Shown here: in pieces, positions 16,127 to 26,100 of the stretch
How positions within the stretch are numbered: the first letter of the stretch is position 1
How the letters are laid out: each line of letters begins with the position of its first letter
Origin: Bacteroides finegoldii DSM 17565
Lineage (GTDB): Bacteria; Bacteroidota; Bacteroidia; Bacteroidales; Bacteroidaceae
Direction: 5' to 3'
Assembly (NCBI RefSeq): GCF_000156195.1
Contig: NZ_GG688329.1
Coordinates: 1-44,306 of the forward strand
Length of the DNA: 44,306 nucleotides
Notes under the pieces: generated by a model
Told to the model about the DNA's origin: nothing
Databases searched by the model: none
Seen by the model: the letters and a program-made list of their open reading frames with translations, nothing else
Position numbers and translations under genes: made by a program

Positions 16127-17679
16127 ATATGAATAAACCTATCAACCTTCTGGTCGGCAGCTTGACGCTGTTTGCCGCACAGGGATGCAAAGCTCCGAAA
16201 CAGGTAGCAGAGCAAGTCGAACATCCGAATATTATCTATGTATTCCCTGATCAATACCGTAACCAGGCATTGGGAATTTGGAGTCAGAACGGGTTTCAGG
16301 ATAAGGTAAACTTTAAGGGTGATCCCGTGCATACTCCCAATCTGGATGCCTTTGCACGTGAATCAATAGTATTGACTTCGGCACAAAGTAACTGTCCGTT
16401 AAGTAGTCCGCATCGTGGAATGCTGCTGACAGGTATGTATCCGAACCGTAGCGGTATACCTTTGAATTGTAATTCTACACGGCCTATCAGTTCATTGCGT
16501 GAAGATGCGGAATGTATTGGTGACGTATTCAGCAAAGCTGGTTATGATTGTGCGTATTTCGGCAAGCTCCATGCTGACTTCCCGACTCCGAACGATCCCG
16601 AACATCCGGGACAATATGTAGAGACTAAGCGTCCGGTATGGGACGCCTATACACCGAAAGACCGTCGTCATGGTTTTAATTACTGGTATTCTTATGGAAC
16701 TTTCGATGAACATAAGAATCCGCATTATTGGGATACGGACGGTAAAAGACATGATCCGAAGGAGTGGTCGCCTTTGCATGAATCAGGCAAGGTCGTTTCT
16801 TATCTGAGAAATGAAGGGAATGTACGCGATACAAAGAAACCGTTCTTCATTATGGTAGGAATGAATCCGCCTCACAGTCCGTATCGTTCTTTGGATGATT
16901 GCGAGGAAGAGGATTTCAACCTTTACCGTAGCCAACCGTTGGATAGCCTGCTGGTTCGTCCGAACGTGGATCTGAAAATGAAGAAGGCAGAGTCTGTCCG
17001 TTATTATTTTGCGTCTGTGACGGGAGTAGACCGTGCTTTCGGCCAGATCTTGGAGACTTTGAAAGACTTGGGATTGGATAAGAATACGGTTGTTATCTTT
17101 GCTTCCGATCATGGCGAGACCATGTGTAGCCAACGTACGGAAGATCCGAAGAATTCTCCTTACTCGGAATCTATGAATATACCTTTCTTGGTACGTTTCC
17201 CCGGTAAAATTCAGCCGAGAGTGGATGATCTGCTGTTATCGTCACCGGATATTATGCCTACTGTTCTTGGACTGTGCGGATTGGGGGATTCAATCCCTGC
17301 CGAAGTACAAGGCCGTAATTTCGCTCCTCTTTTCTTTGATGAGAAAGCGGAGATCGTACGTCCCACCGGTGCACTCTATATTCAGAATTTGGATGGCGAA
17401 AAAGATGAGAACGGATTGGTACAAACCTACTTCCCTTCTTCAAGAGGTATTAAAACTGCGCAGTATACACTAGCTTTATATATCGACCGTAATACGAAAC
17501 AGTTGAAAAAGAGCCTTTTGTTTGATGATGTAAAAGACCCTTATCAATTGCACAATTTGTCTTTGGAAGAAAATAAGGAAGTGGTGGAGCAACTCTATCG
17601 TGAAATGGGAGCCATGCTGAAAGAAATAAATGATCCTTGGTACACAGAGAAAATTTTGTCGGATCGGATTCCTTATTAA
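16123..17679 (+). CDS. Ser-type S1 sulfatase lipoprotein, probable N-acetylgalactosamine-6-sulfatase
   Basis: This is a formylglycine sulfatase of 518 residues with lipobox AAQGC (C22). The modification motif is S94-S95-P96-H97-R98 with GMLLTG after it, so the precursor residue is serine. It therefore needs an anaerobic sulfatase-maturating radical-SAM enzyme, which is not in the window. Metal ligands are suggested by FPDQYRNQ (about 41-48) and FASDHGET. It overlaps the GH88 stop by four bases (ATGA). The neighbouring unsaturated glucuronyl hydrolase and chondroitin lyase point to sulfated chondroitin or dermatan disaccharides. The syntenic B. thetaiotaomicron enzyme that I recall (BT3349) acts on 6-O-sulfated GalNAc, but that position-specificity is transferred here, not read from the sequence. 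Confidence 0.9.
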   Translation: MNMNKPINLLVGSLTLFAAQGCKAPKQVAEQVEHPNIIYVFPDQYRNQALGIWSQNGFQDKVNFKGDPVHTPNLDAFARESIVLTSAQSNCPLSSPHRGMLLTGMYPNRSGIPLNCNSTRPISSLREDAECIGDVFSKAGYDCAYFGKLHADFPTPNDPEHPGQYVETKRPVWDAYTPKDRRHGFNYWYSYGTFDEHKNPHYWDTDGKRHDPKEWSPLHESGKVVSYLRNEGNVRDTKKPFFIMVGMNPPHSPYRSLDDCEEEDFNLYRSQPLDSLLVRPNVDLKMKKAESVRYYFASVTGVDRAFGQILETLKDLGLDKNTVVIFASDHGETMCSQRTEDPKNSPYSESMNIPFLVRFPGKIQPRVDDLLLSSPDIMPTVLGLCGLGDSIPAEVQGRNFAPLFFDEKAEIVRPTGALYIQNLDGEKDENGLVQTYFPSSRGIKTAQYTLALYIDRNTKQLKKSLLFDDVKDPYQLHNLSLEENKEVVEQLYREMGAMLKEINDPWYTEKILSDRIPY

Positions 17680-17695
17680 ATGACTAGTAATTATA

Positions 17696-17768
17696 AAACG
17701 CAGATTAACACAGATTATCGCAGAGATTGAACCCTTAAGTTTACGATAATTTGCGTTAATCTGCGTTT
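17696..17768. repeat. Imperfect 25-bp inverted repeat between the sulfatase and lyase genes
   Basis: The left arm 17696-17720 and right arm 17744-17768 match at 23 of 25 positions as an inverted repeat. Both ends carry AAACGCAGATTAAC or its complement, around a 23-nt spacer. In RNA it would fold into a long hairpin within the intergenic part of the operon. The motif belongs to the short extragenic repeats scattered in Bacteroides genomes, and a relative is at 377-398. No T-run follows, so it is not an ordinary terminator. Confidence 0.7.
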
Positions 17769-17783
17769 AAGTTAAGAATAGCA

Positions 17784-20645
17784 ATGAAAAATATAACTCT
17801 GATATTATTCTTCCTTTTCGGAGGAATTTCTTCTGCTTTTGCTCAACTTATCGGCTTCGAAGACGGAGTTCCCGAAACGTTTAAAGTTTCAGGGAAGGGA
17901 GATGCCAAGGTTTCTTCTCTTTTCTACAAAGAAGGGGAGAATAGCCTGGAATGGGATTTTCACCCCGGTTCTACATTGGATGTCCAAATCAATCCGTTGT
18001 CTCTGAATGCGAAAAAAGAACAGCAGTTTGGTATTACGTTGTGGATTTATAATGAGAAACCGCAGCAGGATTCTATTCGTTTTGAGTTCCTGAATAAAGC
18101 GGGTGAGGTCTCCTATTGGTTTCCGTATCACTTGAAAGCAGCCGGTTGGCGTGCTTGCTGGATTTCTTTCGCATATATGCAAGGTAATAAGAAGGATAAG
18201 AATATTGTTGGGTATCGGCTTGTTGCTCCCGGACGGAAAGGACGTGTCTTTCTTGACCGTTTGATTTTCCCGGAGAAGAAAATGAACCTGAGGACGACTC
18301 CCGATCAACAGTTACCGGCTAATAACGGTTTGTCCAATCGTGACCTTTGGCATTGGTGCCTTGTGTGGAAATGGGAACAGCAGTCGTATGATATCCCGTT
18401 GGCAACTAAGTTGACCGATAAGCGAAAGAAAGAATTGAAAACGATAGAACAGCGTTTAACGGATTTTCTGGAAGTGAAAAAAGCTCCGCAAGGGCAGATT
18501 AATGCAGCTTATAAGACATTTGAAAAAGCAGCTATCACACCTTCTGCTGCCGGAACGGGATTTGTGGGAACTCCTATTGTCGCTCCCGACGAGCAGAATA
18601 AGAAGAAAGGGGAAATGTCATGGAATGATATTGAGACCATGCTTGCAGGTTTTGCATACGATTATCTCTGTAATCAGAACGAGGCTTCAAAGAAGAATTA
18701 CTTTACGGTATTCGATTATGCTATTGACCAGGGATTTGCCTTTGGTAGCGGTATGGGAACCAATCATCATTATGGTTATCAGATTCGTAAGATATATACG
18801 ACTGCCTGGCTGATGCGTGATGCGATTTATAAACATCCTCATCGGGATGCTTATCTCTCTACATTGCGTTTCTGGGCTGCTTTACAGGAAACCCGCCAGC
18901 CATGTTCGCCCACTCGGGACGAACTATTAGACTCCTGGCATACACTGCTGATGGCGAAATTCGTTTCGGCCATGATGTTCCCGGATGCAAGAGAACAGGA
19001 ACAGGCGTTGAGCGGCTTGTCCCGTTGGCTGTCTTCTTCGTTACGCTATACCTCCGGAACAATTGGCGGTATAAAAGTGGATGGGACTACTTTCCATCAC
19101 GGAGGTTTTTATCCCGGCTATACCACCGGAGTATTGGCAACAGTAGGAGAATTCATCGCTTTCACGAATGGAACGAGTTTCGAGTTGACGGAAGAAGCCC
19201 GCCAGCATATAAAGTCTGCTTTTATCGCCATGCGTAATTATTGTAATCTTTATGAATGGGGAATCGGTATCAGTGGACGTCATCCTTTCGGTGGAAAGAT
19301 GGGTAGTGATGATATTGAAGCGTTTGCTAATATTGCTCTGTCTGGTGACTTGTCCGGTCAAGGGAATGCGTTCGACCGTAATTTGGCTGCTGATTATTTG
19401 CGCTTGGTACATGGCAAAGATACTCCGAATGCACGTTTCTTTAAGAAAGAGGGTGTCAAGGCAGCTCAAGCTCCACAAGGATTCTTTGTTTACAACTATG
19501 GTTCAGCGGGAATATTCCGTCGTGCGGATTGGATGGTGACATTGAAAGGATATACAACTGATGTCTGGGGAGCCGAGATTTATGCGAAAGATAATCGTTA
19601 CGGGCGTTATCAGAGTTATGGCTCTGTGCAGATTATGGGTAAAGGGAATCCTGTTTCCCGTGCCGGAAGTGGTTTTGTGCAGGAAGGATGGGACTGGAAT
19701 CGTTTACCGGGTACGACTACCATTCATTTACCCTTTGAGTTGCTTGATAGTCCGTTGAAGGGAACTACTATGGCGCGTTCCAAAGAGAACTTCTCCGGAA
19801 GTACTTCTTTGGACGGTAAAAACGGAATGTTCGCTATGAAGTTGATGGAACGTGATTATGAGAACTTTACGCCCGACTTTGTAGCCCGTAAGTCTGTTTT
19901 CTGTTTCGATAACAGAATGGTTTGCCTGGGAACAGGTATCACGAACAGTAATACTGAGTACCCAACGGAAACTACCCTTTTTCAGACGAAATATAATGGT
20001 AAAGACAGTAAGGTGGGAGATGATGGCTATTGGCTGCATGATGGTTATGATAATTATTATCATGTAGTAGACGGAGCAGTCCGTTCGCAAGTGGCGGAAC
20101 AGGAGTCGCGCCATGAGAAGACCCGAGCGGTGACGAAAGGTAAATTCTCTTCTGCTTGGATAGCACATGGCAAGGCTCCGAAAGATGGAACATACGAATA
20201 TATGATTCTTATACAACCTTCTTCTTCCGATTTGGAGGAACTTCGTAAGACCCTGCCATATAAAGTCTTGCAACGTGATCAAACAGCTCACGTTGTTTAT
20301 GATAAAGAAACGGGTATTACGGGTTATGCTGCTTTTGAAACCTATCAATCTGCAAATGACAAAGTGGTTGCTTCCATTCCGGCCGAAACGATGGTGATGG
20401 TTGCACAAGAGTCGGACAAGAGTATTCGCCTGAGCGTATGTGATCCTAACTTAAACATAGAAGAGAAAACATATACAACGAAAGAGCCTAGCCGCCCCAT
20501 TCGTAAAGAGATATGCCTTAAGGGGCGTTGGACGCTAAAGAGTCCGATGGAAAATGTAACATTGCGGCAACAGGGAGAAAATACCGTATTGACAGTGATT
20601 TGCCAACATGGGCAACCTGTTGAGATGCTCATGGAAAATAAGTGA
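17784..20645 (+). CDS. PL8 chondroitin sulfate ABC-type lyase, secreted
   Basis: This lyase cleaves chondroitin or dermatan sulfate by beta-elimination, giving unsaturated disaccharides for the sulfatase and GH88 upstream. Its 953 residues open with signal peptide MKNITLILFFLFGGISSAFA, then an N-terminal beta-sandwich (about 22-165). The (alpha/alpha)-toroid (about 185-560) and beta-sheet domains follow. By order and spacing the PL8 catalytic residues are H439 and Y446 (FHHGGFYPGY), R499 (SGRHPFGG) and E598 (WGAEIYAKD), as in chondroitinase ABC I. N327-H328 (MGTNHHYGY) is also conserved. It follows the sulfatase after a 104-bp gap with a strong inverted repeat and ends at a terminator. From memory it is syntenic with BT3350. 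Confidence 0.94.
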   Translation: MKNITLILFFLFGGISSAFAQLIGFEDGVPETFKVSGKGDAKVSSLFYKEGENSLEWDFHPGSTLDVQINPLSLNAKKEQQFGITLWIYNEKPQQDSIRFEFLNKAGEVSYWFPYHLKAAGWRACWISFAYMQGNKKDKNIVGYRLVAPGRKGRVFLDRLIFPEKKMNLRTTPDQQLPANNGLSNRDLWHWCLVWKWEQQSYDIPLATKLTDKRKKELKTIEQRLTDFLEVKKAPQGQINAAYKTFEKAAITPSAAGTGFVGTPIVAPDEQNKKKGEMSWNDIETMLAGFAYDYLCNQNEASKKNYFTVFDYAIDQGFAFGSGMGTNHHYGYQIRKIYTTAWLMRDAIYKHPHRDAYLSTLRFWAALQETRQPCSPTRDELLDSWHTLLMAKFVSAMMFPDAREQEQALSGLSRWLSSSLRYTSGTIGGIKVDGTTFHHGGFYPGYTTGVLATVGEFIAFTNGTSFELTEEARQHIKSAFIAMRNYCNLYEWGIGISGRHPFGGKMGSDDIEAFANIALSGDLSGQGNAFDRNLAADYLRLVHGKDTPNARFFKKEGVKAAQAPQGFFVYNYGSAGIFRRADWMVTLKGYTTDVWGAEIYAKDNRYGRYQSYGSVQIMGKGNPVSRAGSGFVQEGWDWNRLPGTTTIHLPFELLDSPLKGTTMARSKENFSGSTSLDGKNGMFAMKLMERDYENFTPDFVARKSVFCFDNRMVCLGTGITNSNTEYPTETTLFQTKYNGKDSKVGDDGYWLHDGYDNYYHVVDGAVRSQVAEQESRHEKTRAVTKGKFSSAWIAHGKAPKDGTYEYMILIQPSSSDLEELRKTLPYKVLQRDQTAHVVYDKETGITGYAAFETYQSANDKVVASIPAETMVMVAQESDKSIRLSVCDPNLNIEEKTYTTKEPSRPIRKEICLKGRWTLKSPMENVTLRQQGENTVLTVICQHGQPVEMLMENK

Positions 20646-20696
20646 TTAGTGAATATTAAGAAAAGGTATTAGTTGCTTTAGTTTCTATGAAAGAAG

Positions 20697-20737
20697 AGAA
20701 GACCGGTTCGTGGTGGACCGGTCTTCTGTATTTTTTA
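20697..20737 (+). terminator. Rho-independent terminator of the glycosaminoglycan operon
   Basis: A perfect 11-bp stem, AGAAGACCGGT at 20697-20707 with ACCGGTCTTCT at 20717-20727, has a 9-nt loop and is followed by GTATTTTTTATTT. It lies about 50 bp after the PL8 stop and just before the convergent cysS 3' end. Confidence 0.85.
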
Positions 20738-22216
20738 TTTATTCAATCTCCATTCGAAACCATCTTTGGTATCTTTGATTTCGAACCCGAGTGCTGTCAG
20801 CGTGTTGCGAATCTCGTCGGATGTCGCCCAGTCTTTATTGGCTTTTGCTTTCATACGTTGTTCCAGCAGCATATCTACTACTTTCCCGTATGCCGCTTCA
20901 CGGCCATCGGAAGAACCTTTCTCCTCTTTCAATCCCATAATGTCAAAACTGAACAGATGGAAAGTCTCTTTCAGATCTTTCAAGTCTTCGGCAGAGATTG
21001 TGGCATTGCCGGCAATGATATTATTTATGATACGGGCACCTTCGAAAAGTTGTGCGATGACGATAGGAGTGTTCAAATCGTCATTCATTGCTTCGTAGCA
21101 TTTGGCACGTAGTTCTTTAACGTTGATTCCTTCTGAAGTAGTGGCGGCTGGAGTTATTTTCTCTAATGCGTCGATGGCTTCCATCAGGCGTTGTAATCCT
21201 TTTTCAGATGCTTGCAATGCTTCGTTGCTGAAGTCCACCGTACTGCGGTAGTGCGCTTGCAGAATAAAGAAACGGATAGTCATGGGCGTATAGGCTTGCG
21301 CCAACAACTTATGGGTACCGTTGAAAAACTCATCCAACGTGATAAAGTTGCCGAGTGATTTGCCCATCTTTGTTCCGTTGATGGTAATCATGTTATTGTG
21401 CATCCAATAGTGAACCATATCGTCCCCCTGAGAAGCGACCGACTGTGCAATTTCACATTCGTGGTGAGGGAAAACCAAATCCATTCCTCCTCCGTGAATA
21501 TCGAAGTGTTCGCCCAAATATTTGCGTCCCATAGCGGTACATTCGGCATGCCATCCGGGAAAACCGTCACTCCACGGAGACGGCCAGCGCATGATATGCT
21601 CGGGTTGCGCTTTCTTCCAAAGGGCAAAGTCGGCGGGATTGCGCTTTTCGCTTTGTCCGTCCAGTTCACGGGTCGTATTCAGTACATCGTCCAGATTGCG
21701 GCCGGAAAGCCTTCCGTAATGGTGGTCTTTGTTGTACTTGGCTACATCGAAATATACGGAACCTTCGCTTTCATAAGCGTAACCGGCATCGAGAATCTTC
21801 TGTACCAGTTCGATTTGTTCGATGATATGCCCTGAAGCGTGCGGCTCGATACTTGGCGAAAGTACGTTGAGCGCTTCCATTGCTTTGTGGTAGCGGTTCA
21901 GATAATACTGTACAACTTCCATTGGCTCCAGCTCTTCCAAACGCGCTTTCTTTTCGATCTTGTCCTCACCGTCGTCGGCATCATGCTCCAAATGACCTAC
22001 GTCGGTAATATTGCGTACATAACGCACTTTGTATCCTAGATGAGTGAGATATCGGAAAAGAACGTCGAATGTAATAGAGGGTCGCGCGTGTCCGAGATGG
22101 GCATCACCGTAGACCGTCGGCCCGCATACGTACATTCCTACATGAGGAGCGTGAAGCGGTACGAACAACTCTTTCTTTCTATTTAAAGTGTTGTAAATTG
22201 TAAGTTGATGTTCCAT
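20735..22216 (-). CDS. cysS: Cysteinyl-tRNA synthetase
   Basis: This enzyme charges tRNA-Cys in the cytoplasm. The 493 residues fit the class I synthetase. The HIGH-type motif is AHLGHA (H40-H43) and the KMSKS-type motif KMGKS starts at K283. Zinc ligands are expected from C31 (YVCGPT), the cysteine of WHAECTAM and HHECE. The C-terminal anticodon-binding helices follow. It has its own perfect -7 box 30 bp upstream, and its 3' end meets the PL8 operon terminator. Confidence 0.97.
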   Translation of the reverse strand: MEHQLTIYNTLNRKKELFVPLHAPHVGMYVCGPTVYGDAHLGHARPSITFDVLFRYLTHLGYKVRYVRNITDVGHLEHDADDGEDKIEKKARLEELEPMEVVQYYLNRYHKAMEALNVLSPSIEPHASGHIIEQIELVQKILDAGYAYESEGSVYFDVAKYNKDHHYGRLSGRNLDDVLNTTRELDGQSEKRNPADFALWKKAQPEHIMRWPSPWSDGFPGWHAECTAMGRKYLGEHFDIHGGGMDLVFPHHECEIAQSVASQGDDMVHYWMHNNMITINGTKMGKSLGNFITLDEFFNGTHKLLAQAYTPMTIRFFILQAHYRSTVDFSNEALQASEKGLQRLMEAIDALEKITPAATTSEGINVKELRAKCYEAMNDDLNTPIVIAQLFEGARIINNIIAGNATISAEDLKDLKETFHLFSFDIMGLKEEKGSSDGREAAYGKVVDMLLEQRMKAKANKDWATSDEIRNTLTALGFEIKDTKDGFEWRLNK

Positions 22217-22245
22217 AACCTTTTATATTTGTTTTATTGGAATCG

Positions 22246-22253
22246 CAAAGTTA
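22246..22253 (-). promoter_or_regulatory. -7 promoter box of cysS
   Basis: The minus strand reads TAACTTTG, matching TAnnTTTG, 29 bp before the cysS start codon, giving a leader of about 23 nt. Confidence 0.55.
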
Positions 22254-22275
22254 GTATAAAATCCGGATATGTAGG

Positions 22276-23088
22276 CTATTGTTGATAGATAAACTTCTCA
22301 ATGGCTTCGGCAACGCCATCTTCCTCATTGCTTAAGGTAATGTAGTCAGCCGCTTTTTTCACCGGTTCCTGAGCGTTCCCCATAGCAATACCCAGTCCTG
22401 CGAATTTTATCATGGAAAGGTCATTGTAGCCATCCCCCATTGCTATTATTTCTTCACGTTTTACACCTGTCTCTTCTAATAGAACACCAAGAGACAGTGC
22501 TTTATCAATACCTTGTGGAACTAATTCAAGAAAATAAGGTTCTGAACGGAAGACATTGATACGTCCTTGTAGCTGAAGACATAGTTCTGATTCCAAAGGA
22601 ATGAGTCGGTCCGGATCTCCCACAATCAGACATTTGGCTACCGGCAGGGTGATATCAGTAAGAAAATCGTTGGTTTCACGAATCGCCATTTTATTCAGAA
22701 ACGCTTCTTTTTCTACGTATGGGTCATGGGAATTCTCAGTCACAATCTCTGCTCCGTCGTAAGTCAATATAGTCAGATGGTATGTGCGGGCAGCTTCATA
22801 AAGTCGGGGAATGATATCATTAGGCAACACGTTCTCGTATATCATTTCATGCGTTTCCCAGTTGATGATTTCTCCTCCGTTATAGGACAAGATGAATCCG
22901 CCGAACTCGTTCATCCGCAATTCATTGGCTAGAGGTACGATACCATAGGTTGGTCGTCCGGAGGCTAAGACAAGTCGTACACCTTGTTCTTGTACACGTA
23001 TCAATGCCTCTTTGTTGCGGAGGGTGATTTCTTTCTTGGAGTTGGTCAGTGTGCCGTCAAGATCGAGCACGATAAGTTTGTATTTCAT
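22276..23088 (-). CDS. Cof-type HAD-superfamily sugar-phosphate phosphatase
   Basis: This is a cytoplasmic HAD phosphatase of subclass IIB (Cof/YidA type), 270 residues. The nucleophile motif is LDLDGTLTNS near the N-terminus, LASGR is the second motif, and GDGYNDLSMIKFAG with GIAMGNA is the third. The internal cap domain confers substrate choice, usually a sugar phosphate, which cannot be named here. The ATG at 23088 was preferred over one seven codons upstream, because the fold begins at once with MKYKLIVLDLDG. It lies 36 bp after the SNF2 helicase and is probably co-transcribed with it. Confidence 0.9.
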   Translation of the reverse strand: MKYKLIVLDLDGTLTNSKKEITLRNKEALIRVQEQGVRLVLASGRPTYGIVPLANELRMNEFGGFILSYNGGEIINWETHEMIYENVLPNDIIPRLYEAARTYHLTILTYDGAEIVTENSHDPYVEKEAFLNKMAIRETNDFLTDITLPVAKCLIVGDPDRLIPLESELCLQLQGRINVFRSEPYFLELVPQGIDKALSLGVLLEETGVKREEIIAMGDGYNDLSMIKFAGLGIAMGNAQEPVKKAADYITLSNEEDGVAEAIEKFIYQQ

Positions 23089-23124
23089 GCTGTATGGTTT
23101 TGGATACAAAGATATAATAAAAAA

Positions 23125-26100
23125 TCATTTTAGCAAGTCCACCCATTGTTCACTACTCAATGCTGGCAATGTTTCGCTATCAGTAACGAATGTCTCTGCC
23201 AGTTTTCGTTTTTCGTCTTGAAGTTGAAGGATTTTTTCCTCTATACTGCCTTGAGTAATGAAACGATAGGCAATCACTTGTTTATCCTGCCCGATGCGAT
23301 GGGCACGGGCTATAGCTTGTGATTCAGCGGCAGGATTCCACCAGGGGTCGATGATAAATACGTAGTCGGCCTGTGTCAGATTAAGTCCTACTCCTCCCGC
23401 TTTCAAAGAAATAAGGAAAGCCTGCACATCTTTTTGTTCGGTGAAATGGGCTATTTCGGAAGGTCGGTCGTTGGTAGCTCCTGTCAGTAAGGCGTACTTC
23501 CAGCCACGCTCCTGAAAGGCCTCTGCCAGTACTTCCAGATGTTTGACGAATGAAGAAAATATTAATACTTTGTGTCCTTCACTCCGTAGGGTGTCGAAAG
23601 TCTCAATGATTTGTGCAGTTTTCCCGGAAGATCCCGTGAAATCAGGAAAGATTAGTTGAGGATGACACGCCAATTGGCGTAAGCGTAGAATTCCGTTCAA
23701 TACACTGAATGAGTGCAGTTTGTCCGTACTTTGAGGATGTTGAAGCAGAATATTACGCAAGCTGTTTTTCTCTTGCTCATACCAGGTGTTTTGTTCTTCC
23801 GTCATATCACAATAGATTGTCTCTTCCGTAAGCGGAGGAAGTTCCGGAGCAACCTCTCCTTTACTTCTGCGGAGAATGAATGGAGCGATCAACTGTTGCA
23901 GTTGTGCTTCTATGCGGGTATTCCCTTGACGGATTGGTAACATAAATCGCTTTTGAAAACTGCTTTCCGAACCTAGCAAGTCCGGTTGTATGAAGTGGAA
24001 TTGCGCCCACAGGTCTTTAAGGGAATTCTCAATCGGAGTACCGGTAAGTACTAGTTTGTACTTGCTTTGCAGTTGGATAGCCGAATGGAAGGTGAGCGAT
24101 TCGCTATTCTTGATATTCTGGCTCTCATCGAGTACGATGTATTCAAAACAGTAGGAGCGGAGTATGTTAATATTCTTTCTCATTGTCCCGTAAGTTGTGA
24201 ACACTAAATGAAAACGTCTGAAAAACTTCTCCGGATGTGTCTTGCTGAGAATACTGGTACTCGTGTATTCTACCATTGAAAGCGTGGTAAAACGTTTTGC
24301 TTCCCGACGCCAATTATGAAGTAACGACGTGGGGACCACAATAAGTGTAGCGGGCTTTCGTGGCTTTCGTGCTTGTGGTTGTGATACATTTTCCGGATTC
24401 ATTTCTTTTCCACGAATCTCGTTTGGTTGGGGCAGTAACTCATCTTCGGAGTCGAAAGAGAATAAAGAGAACTGTCCGTCGATATCCGCTTTTGCTTCCC
24501 GGATGGCGGGAGAAGAGACGGTGATATCCGCAGTCTGACGGGCGGTTGGGGATATTGGCTTATAGATATATTGTAGCAGGGTAAGTGTCTGAAGTGTCTT
24601 TCCCAATCCCATGTCGTCTGCCAGGCATCCGCCGAATCCTTCTTTGTTGAGATGTACCATCCACGAGAATCCTTTTTGCTGATAGGGACGCAGCTGTGCT
24701 TTTAGTCCTTTGGGCGGATGAATGCTACGTATTTCTTTCTTGAATGTGGGAGTCTTGGATGCAGGTGTATTCAAGATAGTCTCTACTACGCCTATGAATG
24801 TATGCTTTAAGCGGAATCCTTTTTCTGTCTGGACTCCCATTTCCAGCATATTCGTGTATTTGCTGAACCACTCTTCCGGTAATAAAATCATTCGTCCGTC
24901 CGGTAGCAGGAATTCCCTCTTCTCTTCAAGGATATGTTTTCGGAAACGTGTGAAGGGAATACGTAAGTCACCGATAACGACAGTAATATGCAGTTCAAAC
25001 CAATCGGGATTATCATCGCAACTTTGTTCAGTATGTATCTCGTCCAAGCAATAAGGCGTATTACTCATATTACCGGATAATATAAAAGATTGTTGTAATA
25101 TTTCCCGGTGGCTGCTTATCCATTCGGAGAGTGTTCTTTCGGGAATATCGGGTGATAACTGAAAGTGAACATCGCTGATACGTTGCAATCCGGCATTTGT
25201 CAAGAACTGTATCGCTCTTTTCTCTGCATTGGCATTTCGCCGAAAACAGTATATTTCTCCGGATTCGTTTCGGTAAATAATCCTCTTCATGCCGGTATTG
25301 TTGTCTTCCGGAGTGAAGGTTTGGTCGCCATAACGAAAACTAAGCTGTAGCAACTGTTTATCGTAAATCGTATTTTCGATGATTAACATAGCCTCGCAAT
25401 TTCGCCTCTTCTCGATCAGGTTCAGACCCTCAGTCTTGATGTCATGATAACGGGCTATGGGAATGAGAATGTTGTCAATATACTTTTCGGTCTCGGAAGT
25501 TGTTACGCTGATAACTTCTTTTTTGGTAAAAGGCAAAAGTCGGCTACTTTCGATGTTTGGAAAGAAATACAGCTCCATTCCCAATGATAAGGTGGTCGGC
25601 ATGGATGTTAACACATTGACGGGTTTTTGCTCACTGAGAGAGAATGGCTCGCCTTTATAATAACATTGCAGTTGGTAGCGGAAAATATTTTCATCTATCT
25701 GAAATATGAAACGAATCTCAGCGTCATGTGGATGTACGTGGTAGGCATGATGGGCATACAGCAGTTTACTTCCCCCTTGTTTCTGATAAAGCGCTAACTT
25801 CTTTTCACGTATCAGAGCCAGCATTTCCTGCAACTTCTTTTCAATAAATGGACGGACGTTGTTTTTTATCCGTTCGGGGTCTTCGGATAATTTATGTAGG
25901 AAGCGGGAGACTGTTTTCTCTCGGGAGTATACTCCCATCAAATACTTTTCCGTATAGTGTGACGCGATGTCAATAGCCTGCCTTTCCGCTTCACTCATCC
26001 GGTTCATAGCTTCGGCAGAGGCGTGAAATGCCTGTTCTACTAATTGTAATGTGTTGTCACTTAATCTTTCAGCTATATAGGGTATGAGTAATATACCGAG

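Noticed and set aside
16390..16430. Cysteine C91 as the sulfatase formylglycine residue
   Set aside because: C91 is followed by PLSS, without the x-P-x-R pattern. Only S94-S95-P96-H97-R98 fits.
19728..20408. A 226-codon minus-strand open frame
   Set aside because: It is a shadow of the PL8 lyase C-terminal region, with no start-site signal or family match.
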